Of a stretch of DNA of 46,630 bases, positions 8,770 through 16,758 are shown piece by piece. The notes beneath the pieces are model-generated. The model saw only the letters and a program-made list of their open reading frames with translations. It did not search any database and had not been told where the DNA came from. Both the position numbers and the translations under genes were made by a program. Each line of letters starts with the position of its first letter. Within the stretch, counting starts at the first letter, position 1. Source of the stretch: an uncultured Chromatiaceae bacterium (GTDB lineage: Bacteria > Pseudomonadota > Gammaproteobacteria > Enterobacterales > Alteromonadaceae); NCBI GenBank assembly GCA_937978655.1, contig CALJUX010000019.1, forward strand, positions 1-46,630, read 5' to 3'.

Positions 8770-9297
8770 ATGGCAGATATTACTGATTTTACCCATGGTG
8801 ACGACTGGGACCGCGAGGAAGGCAAAAGCAAAACGCAGGTCAAAAAAGAAATGCATGCCCTGCAGGCACTTGGCGAAGAGCTGGTGGCATTAAGCCCGGC
8901 CGCCCGCGCCAAAATCCCAATGGATAACGACTTAGTCGAGGCGTTAAAACTGGCTGACAAGCTGGTGAAAAAACACGAAGCCTATCGCCGCCATATGCAG
9001 TTTATCGGCAAGATCATGCGTGGCACCGATCTGGAACCGATCGAGCGCGCTTTAGCTGTGGTGCGCAACACCAATCAGGCCGCTACCCGCAAATTCCATT
9101 TAATTGAAGACTGGCGCGACAAGCTCATCGCCAACAGCGATGCGGTCACCGAATTTATCGCAGAATACCCGCAAGTGGATATTCAGCAGCTGCGCACCTT
9201 AATTCGCAACGCGAAAAAAGAGCAGGAAAAGAACCAGCCGGCGAAATCTTACCGCGAGCTGTTCCAGCTGATTAAACCTGCCATTATCGGCGAATAA
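8770..9297 (+). CDS. darP: Ribosome biogenesis factor DarP (YjgA)
   Basis: A 175-residue, highly charged, helical protein matching DarP/YjgA, which associates with late-stage 50S assembly intermediates and promotes peptidyl-transferase-centre maturation. The family opening with DDWDREEGKSKTQVKKEMHALQ, written in segments as DDWD at about residue 11 and KSKTQVKKEM at 19-28, is clear, as is the conserved RRHMQFIGKIMR stretch near residue 74. The length compares with about 183 in E. coli. It is divergent from pmbA, as in many gammaproteobacteria, and is followed by its own hairpin, so it is monocistronic. Confidence 0.95.
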   Translation: MADITDFTHGDDWDREEGKSKTQVKKEMHALQALGEELVALSPAARAKIPMDNDLVEALKLADKLVKKHEAYRRHMQFIGKIMRGTDLEPIERALAVVRNTNQAATRKFHLIEDWRDKLIANSDAVTEFIAEYPQVDIQQLRTLIRNAKKEQEKNQPAKSYRELFQLIKPAIIGE

Positions 9298-9317
9298 TCC
9301 GTGGGTTTTACCCCATC

Positions 9318-9343
9318 ACACAGGCCGCAGTTGCGGCCTGTGT
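9318..9343. terminator. Hairpin between converging darP and CigR-like gene
   Basis: A long GC-rich stem (ACACAGGCCGCA at 9318-9329 with TGCGGCCTGTGT at 9332-9343) lies between two converging genes. It lacks a true T-tract (TTGTTAA follows on the plus strand), so it is a likely but not textbook bidirectional terminator. Confidence 0.6.
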
Positions 9344-9357
9344 TGTTAATGGCCCGG

Positions 9358-9858
9358 TTAAAACACGTCGCTGAGCACTTCGGCGATCACCGCTGTCGCC
9401 ACGGCAACCAGCACTAAATCCTCACCGCAAATCTGCCATTCATAACCCTGATGCTGCGGCAACGCCGCCAAAAAGTCCGGTTGGCTGACTTTTTTCGCAA
9501 TGCCCGGGGGCAAAGGTTTGCCACGCGCCAGTTGTTTGCGGATACCCGGTGGTAACTGCCGGCCGCCACTGACCTGATATTGCCGCACCAGTTGCTGCGC
9601 CTGGGTGACCGAAAGACCACTGCTGCTCAGCACCACCGCGATGCCGGCCTGATTCCCTTCGGGCTTTCGCCCCTGCTGCTGGTTTGACTTGTGGAATTTG
9701 TCATCTTTTTCTGCCATTTTGCGCGCTTTTTCGCCGGACTGCCGGGCTTTGTCCGCCACTTGCCGGCCTTTGTCGTGCTCAGGCCCGGGGGCTGCCACAG
9801 AGGCTGCCGCATACAGCGCCAGCACGGCTGCGAGACTCACATACCTGGATTTGTTCAT
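9358..9858 (-). CDS. Secreted CigR/RcnB-like small protein
   Basis: A 166-residue protein with an N-terminal signal peptide (MNKSRYVSLAAV, hydrophobic core, cleavage near SVAA). A strongly charged Lys/Glu/Gln-rich segment follows (about residues 25-68). The C-terminal half has two copies of the motif LPPGIxK (near residues 103 and 116) and a hydrophobic end (LVLVAVATAVIAEVLSDVF, in part). The LPPG repeats plus a terminal transmembrane-like segment are typical of the RcnB/CigR family (anti-virulence regulator CigR in Salmonella; RcnB in nickel/cobalt homeostasis). Two ATGs lie side by side at 9861 and 9858. The second is preferred because AGAGGT sits five bases before it and only two before the first. 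The exact function is unknown. Confidence 0.75.
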   Translation of the reverse strand: MNKSRYVSLAAVLALYAAASVAAPGPEHDKGRQVADKARQSGEKARKMAEKDDKFHKSNQQQGRKPEGNQAGIAVVLSSSGLSVTQAQQLVRQYQVSGGRQLPPGIRKQLARGKPLPPGIAKKVSQPDFLAALPQHQGYEWQICGEDLVLVAVATAVIAEVLSDVF

Positions 9859-10075
9859 CATTCACCTCTGGTGCTGGTGTCAGTGCCGCACCGCTGATCG
9901 TCCGCACTGAAATCTGAAAATTACATTTGATTACGTTTGTGAAGTTACACATTGCGCAACGAAGTATCTTCTGCCATGTTTTAGCAATTGCTGAAGTAAG
10001 CTGACTACATCAGACAATACCTATTAATACTTAAAACGTCAGCACACAACATCCAAAACGCAGGAACATTTTATT

Positions 10076-11887
10076 ATGCAAAAACTGATCAAAATAGCGC
10101 CGCTCGCTATTGCTGTGGCATCTACTCTGACCTTCTCCACAACTGCACAGGCCGAACGGGTGATCCTTCAGGTCGACAATCTGAACAAAGGCATTATCAC
10201 GGCGATGACCCGTCAGGCCGGCGGTGAAGTCAAAGTGGACGCCGATGGTTTTGTCGCCGTCGAGATCCCGGGCAAATCTTTTGAAGAGCTCAAAGGCATC
10301 TTTAATAACCCGCATATTGAACTGATCGAACCAGACCTGGTGCGTAAACCCATGGCATTGTTTAACGACACGGCCGGCAACCCGATGCAACAGCAGGTCA
10401 CGCCTTATGCGGTGTTCCAGTCACAAGCAAATCAGGTCAGCTTTAACCCGGCGACCGCACCAAAGGTCTGTGTCATAGACTCAGGCCTCGATCGCTCTAA
10501 TATCGATTTTGACTGGGGCTCCATCACCGGTGACAACGACAGTGGCACCGGCAGCTGGGACGTCAACGGCGGTCCACACGGCACTCACGTCGCCGGCACT
10601 ATCGGCGCAGCCAATAACGGCGTCGGTGTGATTGGGATGGCGCCTGGCGTCAAAATGCACATCATCAAAGTCTTTAATGCTGAAGGCTGGGGTTATTCGT
10701 CCGATTTGGCCTATGCCGCGCAAAAATGTAGCGCTGCCGGCGCCAAAATCATCAGCATGAGCTTAGGCGGTGGCGGTTCAAACACCACAGAATCTAATGC
10801 CTTCCAGAACTTCGTCAACGCCGGTGGCCTGGTGGTCGCTGCTGCCGGTAACGACGGCAATAACGTGCGTTCTTATCCGGCCGGTTATCCGTCAGTGATG
10901 ATGATCGGCGCCAATGACAACAACAATGCCATTGCCAGTTTCTCGCAGTTCCCAAGCTGCACAGCCAATGGCAAAACCGACGAAAATATCTGTGTGGAAG
11001 CCACAGCCGGCGGGGTCGACACTCTGTCCACTTACCCGGCGGGCATGGCCACCAATTCAGTCCTCAGTACCAACCTCGGGGCATTTGCGTCCTCTGCGAT
11101 GGAAAATATCGGCAACGCCAGCGCCGCCACCTTTTTTATGGGCACGGCCGAGGCCACCAACTCAGGAGCTGCCGGTAAAGTCTGTCTGATTGACCGTGGG
11201 GTGATTTCTTTCCATGACAAAGTGAAAAACTGCCAGTTGTCCGGGGGCGTCGGCGCCGTGGTGATTAATAATGTCGCCGGGATGTTATACGGCACGCTGG
11301 GTGAAGGCAGCGCCAACACCACCTCAATCCCGGCCGTCGGTGCGGCTTTTGAAGACCGTGCTCAACTGTTAGCTTCAAGCACTGCCACTATCACCATTGG
11401 CGGGACTGACTACGGCCTGATGAGCGGCACTTCGATGGCGACACCGGCCGTCTCCGGGGTTGCCGCGCTGGTGTGGTCAAATCACCCTGGCTGCAGCGGG
11501 GCGCAAATCCGCAGCGCGTTAAAAGCCACGGCGAAAGACTCAGGCGCGGCCGGGAAAGATGTGTACTTCGGTTACGGCATAGTGCAGGCCAAAGCGGCCA
11601 ACGATTACCTGCTGCAAAATGGTTGCGGCGGTGGCGGCACCACCGCAATCACGCTGAGCCTGAGCAGCCGCATGCAGGGCAAAACCCGCTATGCGACTTT
11701 AAGCTGGGCCAATGCCACCACGTCAAACGTCGATATCTACCGCAACGGCGTGAAAATTGTCACCACTGCCAATGACGGCTCCCACAGTGACAGCCCAACG
11801 GCAAAAGGCACCTACAGCTACAAAGTGTGCCATGCCGCCAGCACCACGGTCTGTTCTGTCGAAAAATCCGTCACGTTCAGTAAATAA
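10076..11887 (+). CDS. Secreted subtilisin-like serine protease (S8) with PA-domain insert
   Basis: A 603-residue protease. The signal peptide ends at TAQA (residue 26) and is followed by an inhibitor-like propeptide (about 27-105). The catalytic triad is complete: Asp135 (CVIDSG), His168 (HGTHVAG) and Ser453 (GTSMATP), with the oxyanion Asn259 in AAGND. Between Asn259 and Ser453 lies a protease-associated (PA) domain insert at about 300-440 (VCLIDRG, GGVGAVVINN). After the catalytic domain a glycine-rich linker leads to a fibronectin-III-like C-terminal module (about 520-603). AGGA at 10062-10065 supports the start. It probably digests extracellular protein as a nutrient source. It is monocistronic, with a strong terminator. 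Several cysteines suggest disulfides in the mature form. Confidence 0.93.
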   Translation: MQKLIKIAPLAIAVASTLTFSTTAQAERVILQVDNLNKGIITAMTRQAGGEVKVDADGFVAVEIPGKSFEELKGIFNNPHIELIEPDLVRKPMALFNDTAGNPMQQQVTPYAVFQSQANQVSFNPATAPKVCVIDSGLDRSNIDFDWGSITGDNDSGTGSWDVNGGPHGTHVAGTIGAANNGVGVIGMAPGVKMHIIKVFNAEGWGYSSDLAYAAQKCSAAGAKIISMSLGGGGSNTTESNAFQNFVNAGGLVVAAAGNDGNNVRSYPAGYPSVMMIGANDNNNAIASFSQFPSCTANGKTDENICVEATAGGVDTLSTYPAGMATNSVLSTNLGAFASSAMENIGNASAATFFMGTAEATNSGAAGKVCLIDRGVISFHDKVKNCQLSGGVGAVVINNVAGMLYGTLGEGSANTTSIPAVGAAFEDRAQLLASSTATITIGGTDYGLMSGTSMATPAVSGVAALVWSNHPGCSGAQIRSALKATAKDSGAAGKDVYFGYGIVQAKAANDYLLQNGCGGGGTTAITLSLSSRMQGKTRYATLSWANATTSNVDIYRNGVKIVTTANDGSHSDSPTAKGTYSYKVCHAASTTVCSVEKSVTFSK

Positions 11888-11898
11888 GCGTGCACCTC

Positions 11899-11929
11899 AA
11901 AAAACCGGGCCACAGTGCCCGGTTTTTTT
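11899..11929 (+). terminator. Intrinsic terminator after the subtilase gene
   Basis: A 10-bp stem (AAAACCGGGC at 11901-11910, GCCCGGTTTT at 11917-11926) with a six-base loop, followed by a T-run to 11929, lies 12 bases after the stop codon. Confidence 0.92.
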
Positions 11930-12242
11930 CTGCCGGTATACCGCACACACCACGTGATCCCAGTTTGGCCCGGCCACTTGGTGAGCCGCTGTCGAAAATG
12001 TTTACAACCCCGTCAGCCACAGCCGTTGTGTGAAAACCGCTGCATTTACAAAAATTTACCACCAAATATAAGTAAAGCCTGATGTAAATGTTAACTGGCT
12101 GAAAAATACTCAGCTGTCGCCGCCCGATTAAGCATTTTGTCCCTGCGCTGCACCACCAGCCACTGTTTAAAAAGGCGCCACCTGCTTGCCCGCGCAGACC
12201 GAAAAAAACCATAAACATATGATATTAAACAAATAAAAATAC
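11930..12242. other. Intergenic upstream region of the first PEP-CTERM gene
   Basis: About 310 AT-rich bases without a supported gene. In this position an activator binding site for the sigma-54 promoter at 12243 is expected. The only candidates visible are CACTGTTTAA at 12161-12170, which also occurs upstream of the second PEP-CTERM gene, and GTCGAAAA at 11991-11998, which recurs there too (13342-13349). Neither is long enough to rule out chance. Confidence 0.4.
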
Positions 12243-12258
12243 TGGCCCAACATATGCT
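12243..12258 (+). promoter_or_regulatory. Sigma-54 (-24/-12) promoter of the first PEP-CTERM gene
   Basis: TGGCCCAACATATGCT matches TGGCACRNNNNTTGCW at all but two defined positions and keeps the obligatory GG-N10-GC spacing. Transcription should start near 12269, leaving a short leader before GGGGA (12280-12284) and the ATG at 12292. The almost identical element before the next PEP-CTERM gene makes chance unlikely. Sigma-54 promoters need an enhancer-binding activator; PrsR-type regulators are the known ones in PEP-CTERM systems, but none is encoded here. Confidence 0.75.
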
Positions 12259-12291
12259 TTAGTTATACCGTCAACCAGCGGGGAACAGACT

Positions 12292-13227
12292 ATGTTTACA
12301 AAATTATTAAAAACTGTGGTGACCGGCAGCTTATTGCTCAGTTCAGCTGCGATGGCAGGGCCGGTTTTTGAACCGGTGCGGTCCGATCCACTGTGGAGTC
12401 GTTTAGATGGTTTCGCCGAATATGGCGATTCCGTGGTTGGCCAAGGTAGCGCTGGCAACTGTGGCGCCGTGCAGCTGACAGGCATCACTTACGGCAACGA
12501 TGCGACCAATCTGCTGGGCAGCAGTTACAACGCCACTAAATGTATGAAGTTCGCCGGCAATGACGACAATATCAATGCGGACGTCAACCGCGGCTGGTTT
12601 GAAGACGGTCTGCTGAATGGCGATGCGTCCAACGGCAAGAAATCCAGGTATTTTTTTGATGGCCTGGAGTTTATCCGCAGCAGCGAACTGCAAAATCTGC
12701 AAGATCCGCTTAAGTATGAAGATCCGGGCTGGATTGATCTGGCCTGGGGGCAAAATGCCAGCACCGATGACTATGGTTTTATCGGCGGCGTGATCGACAT
12801 CGACGACTATATCGACTTTACCATGACCTGTCTGGCAGGCACGCCGCAAAACTGCACCGCCGGCACCTGGTTATTAACTACAGATCCATCGGTTATTGGA
12901 GTATTGGGTTCCAATGTTTTTGATCACCTGGCCATTATTCTCAAAGCGGCAAATGAAAATGCCGGCGACGGCGGCTGGGTGGTCTACGACTTTAACTTTA
13001 ATGCGATTTTTGCCAATGAAGGCAGTGCGGATTTGTCGCTCAGCAAAAACTATAACCTGTCGGGTTCATGGAACACGGCAGATTTAGGTGGGCACGCTTT
13101 GTCACATTTCTCTGTTGCTGCCCGCGACCCAGCCGATCCGCCACGTGACATTCCGGCGCCAGCGCCTTTCACTTTGTTTGTGCTCGGACTGACATTGTTG
13201 GCTGGCCGGCTCAGCTATCGGCGCTGA
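12292..13227 (+). CDS. PEP-CTERM-type surface protein (PAP variant tail)
   Basis: A 311-residue secreted protein of unknown function. The signal peptide is at residues 1-22 (MFTKLLKTVV to SSAAMA). The body is Asp/Gly/Asn-rich and carries three cysteine pairs: C57/C84 and C180/C187 with others nearby. The tail has the three parts of an exosortase sorting signal: a short motif (PAPAP at about 288-292 in place of VPEP), a hydrophobic helix, and a final basic cluster (SYRR). The mature protein would be cut and anchored or released by an exosortase encoded elsewhere. GGGGA seven bases upstream supports the start. A sigma-54 promoter precedes it and a strong terminator follows. No domain was recognised in the body; a role in biofilm or floc matrix is a family-level inference. 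Confidence 0.8.
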   Translation: MFTKLLKTVVTGSLLLSSAAMAGPVFEPVRSDPLWSRLDGFAEYGDSVVGQGSAGNCGAVQLTGITYGNDATNLLGSSYNATKCMKFAGNDDNINADVNRGWFEDGLLNGDASNGKKSRYFFDGLEFIRSSELQNLQDPLKYEDPGWIDLAWGQNASTDDYGFIGGVIDIDDYIDFTMTCLAGTPQNCTAGTWLLTTDPSVIGVLGSNVFDHLAIILKAANENAGDGGWVVYDFNFNAIFANEGSADLSLSKNYNLSGSWNTADLGGHALSHFSVAARDPADPPRDIPAPAPFTLFVLGLTLLAGRLSYRR

Positions 13228-13251
13228 TCAACAATAATGCTGTTACAACAA

Positions 13252-13287
13252 AATAATAAAGCCCGCTGCTGCGGGCTTTATTATTTT
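13252..13287 (+). terminator. Intrinsic terminator after the first PEP-CTERM gene
   Basis: A 15-bp stem with a TGCT loop: AATAATAAA plus GCCCGC at 13252-13266, and GCGGGC plus TTTATTATT at 13271-13285. A-rich and T-rich flanks on the two sides could make it work in both directions. It separates the two PEP-CTERM genes into independent units. Confidence 0.92.
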
Positions 13288-13487
13288 AATTCACTGCAGG
13301 AATGTTAAATTAAACACGCACTGTTTAATAAATTTAAACCAGTCGAAAACAAACAGATCCAACACAAAAACAACAGCGCCTCACCACAATAAATAATCAA
13401 TCAAAGTGTCTGCTTTTTATACAGGAACAGAATTCACATGCAGCAACATATATAAAAAAACACCGAATATTATACAGTTACACACAG
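13288..13487. other. AT-rich upstream region of the second PEP-CTERM gene with an inverted repeat
   Basis: No gene is supported here. CTGTTTAA (13321-13328) and TTAAACCAG (13334-13342) form an imperfect inverted repeat about 150 bases upstream of the sigma-54 element, a usual distance for an enhancer-type activator site. The left arm recurs upstream of the other PEP-CTERM gene (12161-12170), but the right arm does not. Confidence 0.35.
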
Positions 13488-13503
13488 TGGCTCAGTTTAT
13501 GCT
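13488..13503 (+). promoter_or_regulatory. Sigma-54 (-24/-12) promoter of the second PEP-CTERM gene
   Basis: TGGCTCAGTTTATGCT has the GG-N10-GC spacing and the same two deviations from consensus (position 5 and the first T of TTGC) as the element at 12243-12258. The shared form is TGGCYCA-N3-TATGCTTT. Transcription would begin near 13514, upstream of AAGGA at 13529-13533 and the ATG at 13544. The element lies inside a longer open frame that starts at 13406, which argues strongly against that longer start. Confidence 0.78.
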
Positions 13504-13543
13504 TTTATTTTCAGGCAATTTAACTGCAAAGGAAAACCACAAC

Positions 13544-14338
13544 ATGAAATACTGCAATTTAATTAAAACAGGAATTGTCGCTGCAGCTTTAAGTGTCTCA
13601 GTCGCTCAGGCAGCATTAGTTCCTTTCCCGGTAAACGTCACCCTGCGTGACTTTACCTTTGCGCATCCTGATTTTGATAACAGCGGTATTTCAGGGCTTA
13701 CGACAGGCATGGTCGGTTCAACGCTGGTCGGCGGTGTACCAGTATTTACCGCGCCGAATAATACCGGCTCGGTCACCAGCGCGGCCACTTTCGCCACCTG
13801 GTATAGCAATTGTAATCCGTTAACACCGGCGTTAACCTGTGTTGGTCAATACAACCGCCAAATCGCGGCCACGCTGGATACAGTGACCAATGTGGTAAGC
13901 TATAGCAGTTCGTCATTTTTCCCACTGGATGATATCAGCCCGGATGGTGACCCCTACAACAATCACAATTATTCATTCACCGCACAGTTTGGTTTTAACC
14001 TGATTTACAATGCCAGCAATCCCAACACCTTCAGTTTTACCGGTGATGATGATGTGTGGGTATTTATCAACGATCAGTTAGTCATGGATCTCGGTGGTAT
14101 TCATGCGGCGGTCAACGGCAATTTTAATATGAATACTATTGCCGCACAGCTGGGGATCGCTGAAGGTGAACAATATCGTTTTGACTTTTTCTTTGCGGAA
14201 AGACATTACAGCGAGTCAAATGTATCCATTACTTCCGCATTAGGCCGTCCACTGGATGTACCGGAACCCGGAGTGATTGCATTATTAGGTGTGGGTTTAT
14301 TGGGATTAGGATTAAACCGTCGCCGCCCGCTGCGTTAA
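13544..14338 (+). CDS. Fibro-slime domain protein with PEP-CTERM sorting signal
   Basis: A 264-residue secreted protein. It starts at the ATG at 13544 (AAGGA ten bases upstream), because 46 extra residues of a longer frame would span the promoter and precede the signal peptide (MKYCNLIKTG to VAQA). The middle holds a fibro-slime-type domain with the diagnostic core GDDDVWVFINDQLVMDLGG (near residues 165-185), followed by IHAAV, and FFFAERH further on. Proteins with this domain occur in Fibrobacter cellulose adhesion and slime-mould matrix proteins. The tail VPEPGVIALLG, with hydrophobic run and NRRRPLR, is a textbook PEP-CTERM signal. A surface or matrix role is inferred. It is co-regulated with the preceding PEP-CTERM gene by sigma-54 and is monocistronic. 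Confidence 0.9.
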   Translation: MKYCNLIKTGIVAAALSVSVAQAALVPFPVNVTLRDFTFAHPDFDNSGISGLTTGMVGSTLVGGVPVFTAPNNTGSVTSAATFATWYSNCNPLTPALTCVGQYNRQIAATLDTVTNVVSYSSSSFFPLDDISPDGDPYNNHNYSFTAQFGFNLIYNASNPNTFSFTGDDDVWVFINDQLVMDLGGIHAAVNGNFNMNTIAAQLGIAEGEQYRFDFFFAERHYSESNVSITSALGRPLDVPEPGVIALLGVGLLGLGLNRRRPLR

Positions 14339-14357
14339 CAATATGCTGCAGAAAAAA

Positions 14358-14389
14358 CAAAGCCAGCGGCTACAATCGCTGGCTTTTTT
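14358..14389. terminator. Bidirectional terminator
   Basis: AGCCAGCG at 14361-14368 pairs with CGCTGGCT at 14377-14384, with A's before and six T's after. It ends the fibro-slime gene on the plus strand and the phzF-family gene on the minus strand. Confidence 0.9.
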
Positions 14390-14420
14390 ATAGGCCGGGA
14401 TAATACGAAGCGCCGGCGAA

Positions 14421-15245
14421 CTATGATGTTGGCAGCATGATCTGCCCTTGCAAATACAAGCGCGCCTGCCCGCTGACCTGCACCCGCTCTCCTTGCAGTT
14501 CACAGCGCAACACCCCACCGCGGCTCGAAGCCTGATAGGCCAGCAACGCCGTTTTATCCAGCTGCTCTGCCCAATATGGCGCAAGACCGGTGTGAATTGA
14601 ACCGGTCACCGGATCTTCTTCACCGCCGTTGGCCGGCCAGAAATACCGGCTGACAAAGTCATACTGGCCTTGCATAAAACCAGCCCCAGGCGCCGTTGCC
14701 ACCACATCATAAGGCCACAGCGTTTTCAGCAGTGCCATGTCCGGGCGCAGGCTCGCCACTTGATCGGCATGGTCATAAACCACAAACCAGGCTTGCTCAC
14801 TGCGCAAAACTTCAGCTGGCTGATGATTCAGCGCCTGCAATAACGCTGTCGGCACTTCTGGCTGCGGTGTGGCCAGCCGCTTAGGGAAATTCATTTCCAG
14901 CCAGCCATCCTGACCCTGTTGTACTGTCAGCTCGCCAACTTTCAGTGTGCTGAATCTTACTTCAGTCAAAGCGTCGCGGCGGAATAACACAAAAGCCGCC
15001 GCCAGTGTGGCGTGGCCGCAAAAGTCGATTTCACACAGCGGCGAGAACCAGCGGATTTGATAATGCGCCGGCGCCAGCTTTTTCAGAAAGGCGGTTTCCG
15101 ACAGATTGTTTTCCGCCGCAATTTGCAGCATCAGCGGCTCTGCAGGCCAGCCGGCCATTGCATCCGGTAACGGCACTACTGCAGCGGCATTACCAGCGAA
15201 CAGCTGATTGGTGAAGGCATCGACCTGATAGAGTTCCAGTTGCAT
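14421..15245 (-). CDS. PhzF-family isomerase
   Basis: A 274-residue PhzF/YddE-type protein with the diaminopimelate-epimerase-like fold. The catalytic glutamate is E50 in NLSETAF, the structural GHATLAA motif is at 77-83, and DPVTGS at 211-216 provides the second active-site loop. The length is typical. PhzF itself isomerises a phenazine precursor, but no phenazine genes are near and most homologues have unknown substrates, so only the family is assigned. It follows pssA by 20 bases on the same strand and is probably co-transcribed; its own start has only a weak ribosome site. Confidence 0.88.
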   Translation of the reverse strand: MQLELYQVDAFTNQLFAGNAAAVVPLPDAMAGWPAEPLMLQIAAENNLSETAFLKKLAPAHYQIRWFSPLCEIDFCGHATLAAAFVLFRRDALTEVRFSTLKVGELTVQQGQDGWLEMNFPKRLATPQPEVPTALLQALNHQPAEVLRSEQAWFVVYDHADQVASLRPDMALLKTLWPYDVVATAPGAGFMQGQYDFVSRYFWPANGGEEDPVTGSIHTGLAPYWAEQLDKTALLAYQASSRGGVLRCELQGERVQVSGQARLYLQGQIMLPTS

Positions 15246-15265
15246 GGTTGGTTTATTCTCCGCGC

Positions 15266-16609
15266 TTAAATCAGCCGTTTCAGCACCATATCAACCCCCA
15301 CGCCTTTGATTTTAGCCAGCAGCTTTTTCACCGGCTCCGGATAATCCCGCATCATTTCGATCTGGCTGAAGTGAGTGATTTTGTTGGTATTTAAGAAAAT
15401 CTGCTGCTGTTCATGCGTCAACTGTGCCTGCAGCTGACCCAAATCATCATTGACCAGAATGCCGTTTTCGTAATCCAGCGCAAAAGCGCGTGGATTCAGG
15501 TTGTGCCCGGTAAACAAATGCCGGCGGCCATCCACGCTGACACCTTTTAAGTGATAGCTGTTGTCTTCATGCTTCCACAGCCGGATATCCAGCAGGCCCT
15601 GCTCGATAAAGTTTTGATTCCGTTTAACAAATTTTCGCAGGATGGTTTCGTACAGATACGGCAGCCCGCCAATCCGGCTAAAGCGCTGCGTCGGCGGAAT
15701 ATAAAAATCATTGGCAGTTTTATCACCGACCACGATGGTGACTCTGACGCCGCGTTTTAAGCATTTACGCAGCGCCCGCGCCAGTACCGGCGGCGGATTA
15801 AAATACGGGGTGTAAATCAGCACATCTTTTTCTGCCAGCGCCAGAATGGCCAGCAAAGTCTGGTTCAGCTGATTTTTCAACCGGCCCATGCCCATCAGCA
15901 AACTGGCGCGCAGCGGGGCGTCTGATTTGCCTTGTTGCGGGTAGCGATTGGCGCGGGCATGTTTCAGCCAGCCGCGGTGATGCGGTTTGTAATGCTGCGC
16001 CAGCTGCGGGTCGTCTGATAACAGACTTTGCACCACTTGTTCCTGATCGAGGATTTGCTGGTGACCAGCAACAAAAGCATCCGCCAGCGGCTGATTGTGG
16101 ATGAGCAGATAGCGGTCAGCGCGATAGCGCACCGGCACACCCATGTAAACGTTATTGAGCGAAGCACCTGAGTACAGCAGCGTGTCGTCAAATACAAAGC
16201 CTTTTAAATGCAACACACCAAAAAGTTCACGGCGTTTGACCGGCACGCCGAGGATTTGAATTTGTTCGGTATATTCAGCGGCTATTTCCCGGTAAAAATC
16301 GGCATTGGTTTTCATGCCGCTTTGGCCAATCAGGCCCCGGCGCGCGCGGTGGAAATCGACATAGACCCGCACATCCAGTTGCGGATTTTGTTGTTTGGCC
16401 TGATACAAAGCCCGCAGCACGGCTTCACCGGCCTCGTCGGCCTGCAGATATAACGCGGTCAGCACAATACGACGGCGGGCAGAGGCGATAAGCGCCAGCA
16501 CTTTTTCTTTATATTCAGTGGCGTGACACAGCACTTCGACTGCGGCGGCTTCAAACGCCGTGGCCGGCAACGCGGCCAGCCGGCGTTTGTTTAACATCTG
16601 TTCTAACAT
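15266..16609 (-). CDS. pssA: CDP-diacylglycerol--serine O-phosphatidyltransferase PssA (phospholipase-D type)
   Basis: A 447-residue enzyme that makes phosphatidylserine from CDP-diacylglycerol and L-serine, the committed step to phosphatidylethanolamine. It belongs to the PLD-like subclass I of enteric bacteria. It carries two HxKxxxxD motifs, H134-K136-D141 and H353-K355-D360. GDKTANDFYIP near residue 295 and TGHNLNPRA near 367 are nearly invariant in this family. The length matches E. coli PssA (451). A second in-frame ATG exists four codons in. It lies downstream of tldD, separated by 149 bases with a hairpin, so it probably has its own promoter and is followed by the phzF-family gene. 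Confidence 0.95.
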   Translation of the reverse strand: MLEQMLNKRRLAALPATAFEAAAVEVLCHATEYKEKVLALIASARRRIVLTALYLQADEAGEAVLRALYQAKQQNPQLDVRVYVDFHRARRGLIGQSGMKTNADFYREIAAEYTEQIQILGVPVKRRELFGVLHLKGFVFDDTLLYSGASLNNVYMGVPVRYRADRYLLIHNQPLADAFVAGHQQILDQEQVVQSLLSDDPQLAQHYKPHHRGWLKHARANRYPQQGKSDAPLRASLLMGMGRLKNQLNQTLLAILALAEKDVLIYTPYFNPPPVLARALRKCLKRGVRVTIVVGDKTANDFYIPPTQRFSRIGGLPYLYETILRKFVKRNQNFIEQGLLDIRLWKHEDNSYHLKGVSVDGRRHLFTGHNLNPRAFALDYENGILVNDDLGQLQAQLTHEQQQIFLNTNKITHFSQIEMMRDYPEPVKKLLAKIKGVGVDMVLKRLI

Positions 16610-16726
16610 AGGTCCGTGGATCCCTGCGATTATGGCTGCGGCGATGCCGGTTTCTGCGACCGGCTGGCATTGATGTTCTGCGCTGAAAACCGCCGTATTA
16701 TGCGGTAAAGCCGGCGGGCTGGCAAA

Positions 16727-16748
16727 GCGGCAGCATCAACGCTGCCGC
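16727..16748 (-). terminator. Hairpin terminator candidate after tldD
   Basis: A perfect 8-bp GC-rich stem (GCGGCAGC and GCTGCCGC) with a six-base loop lies 10 bases beyond the tldD stop. Only TTTG follows in the minus direction, so termination may be partial. Confidence 0.55.
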
Positions 16749-16758
16749 GGGGTGCATG

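Noticed and set aside
9862..10075. Promoter of the subtilase gene
   Set aside because: Several AT-rich hexamers occur but no pair with acceptable -35/-10 spacing stands out, and there is no sigma-54 element.
13406..13543. Longer start for the fibro-slime protein
   Set aside because: It would place the sigma-54 promoter and ribosome site inside the coding region and precede the signal peptide with 46 unrelated residues.
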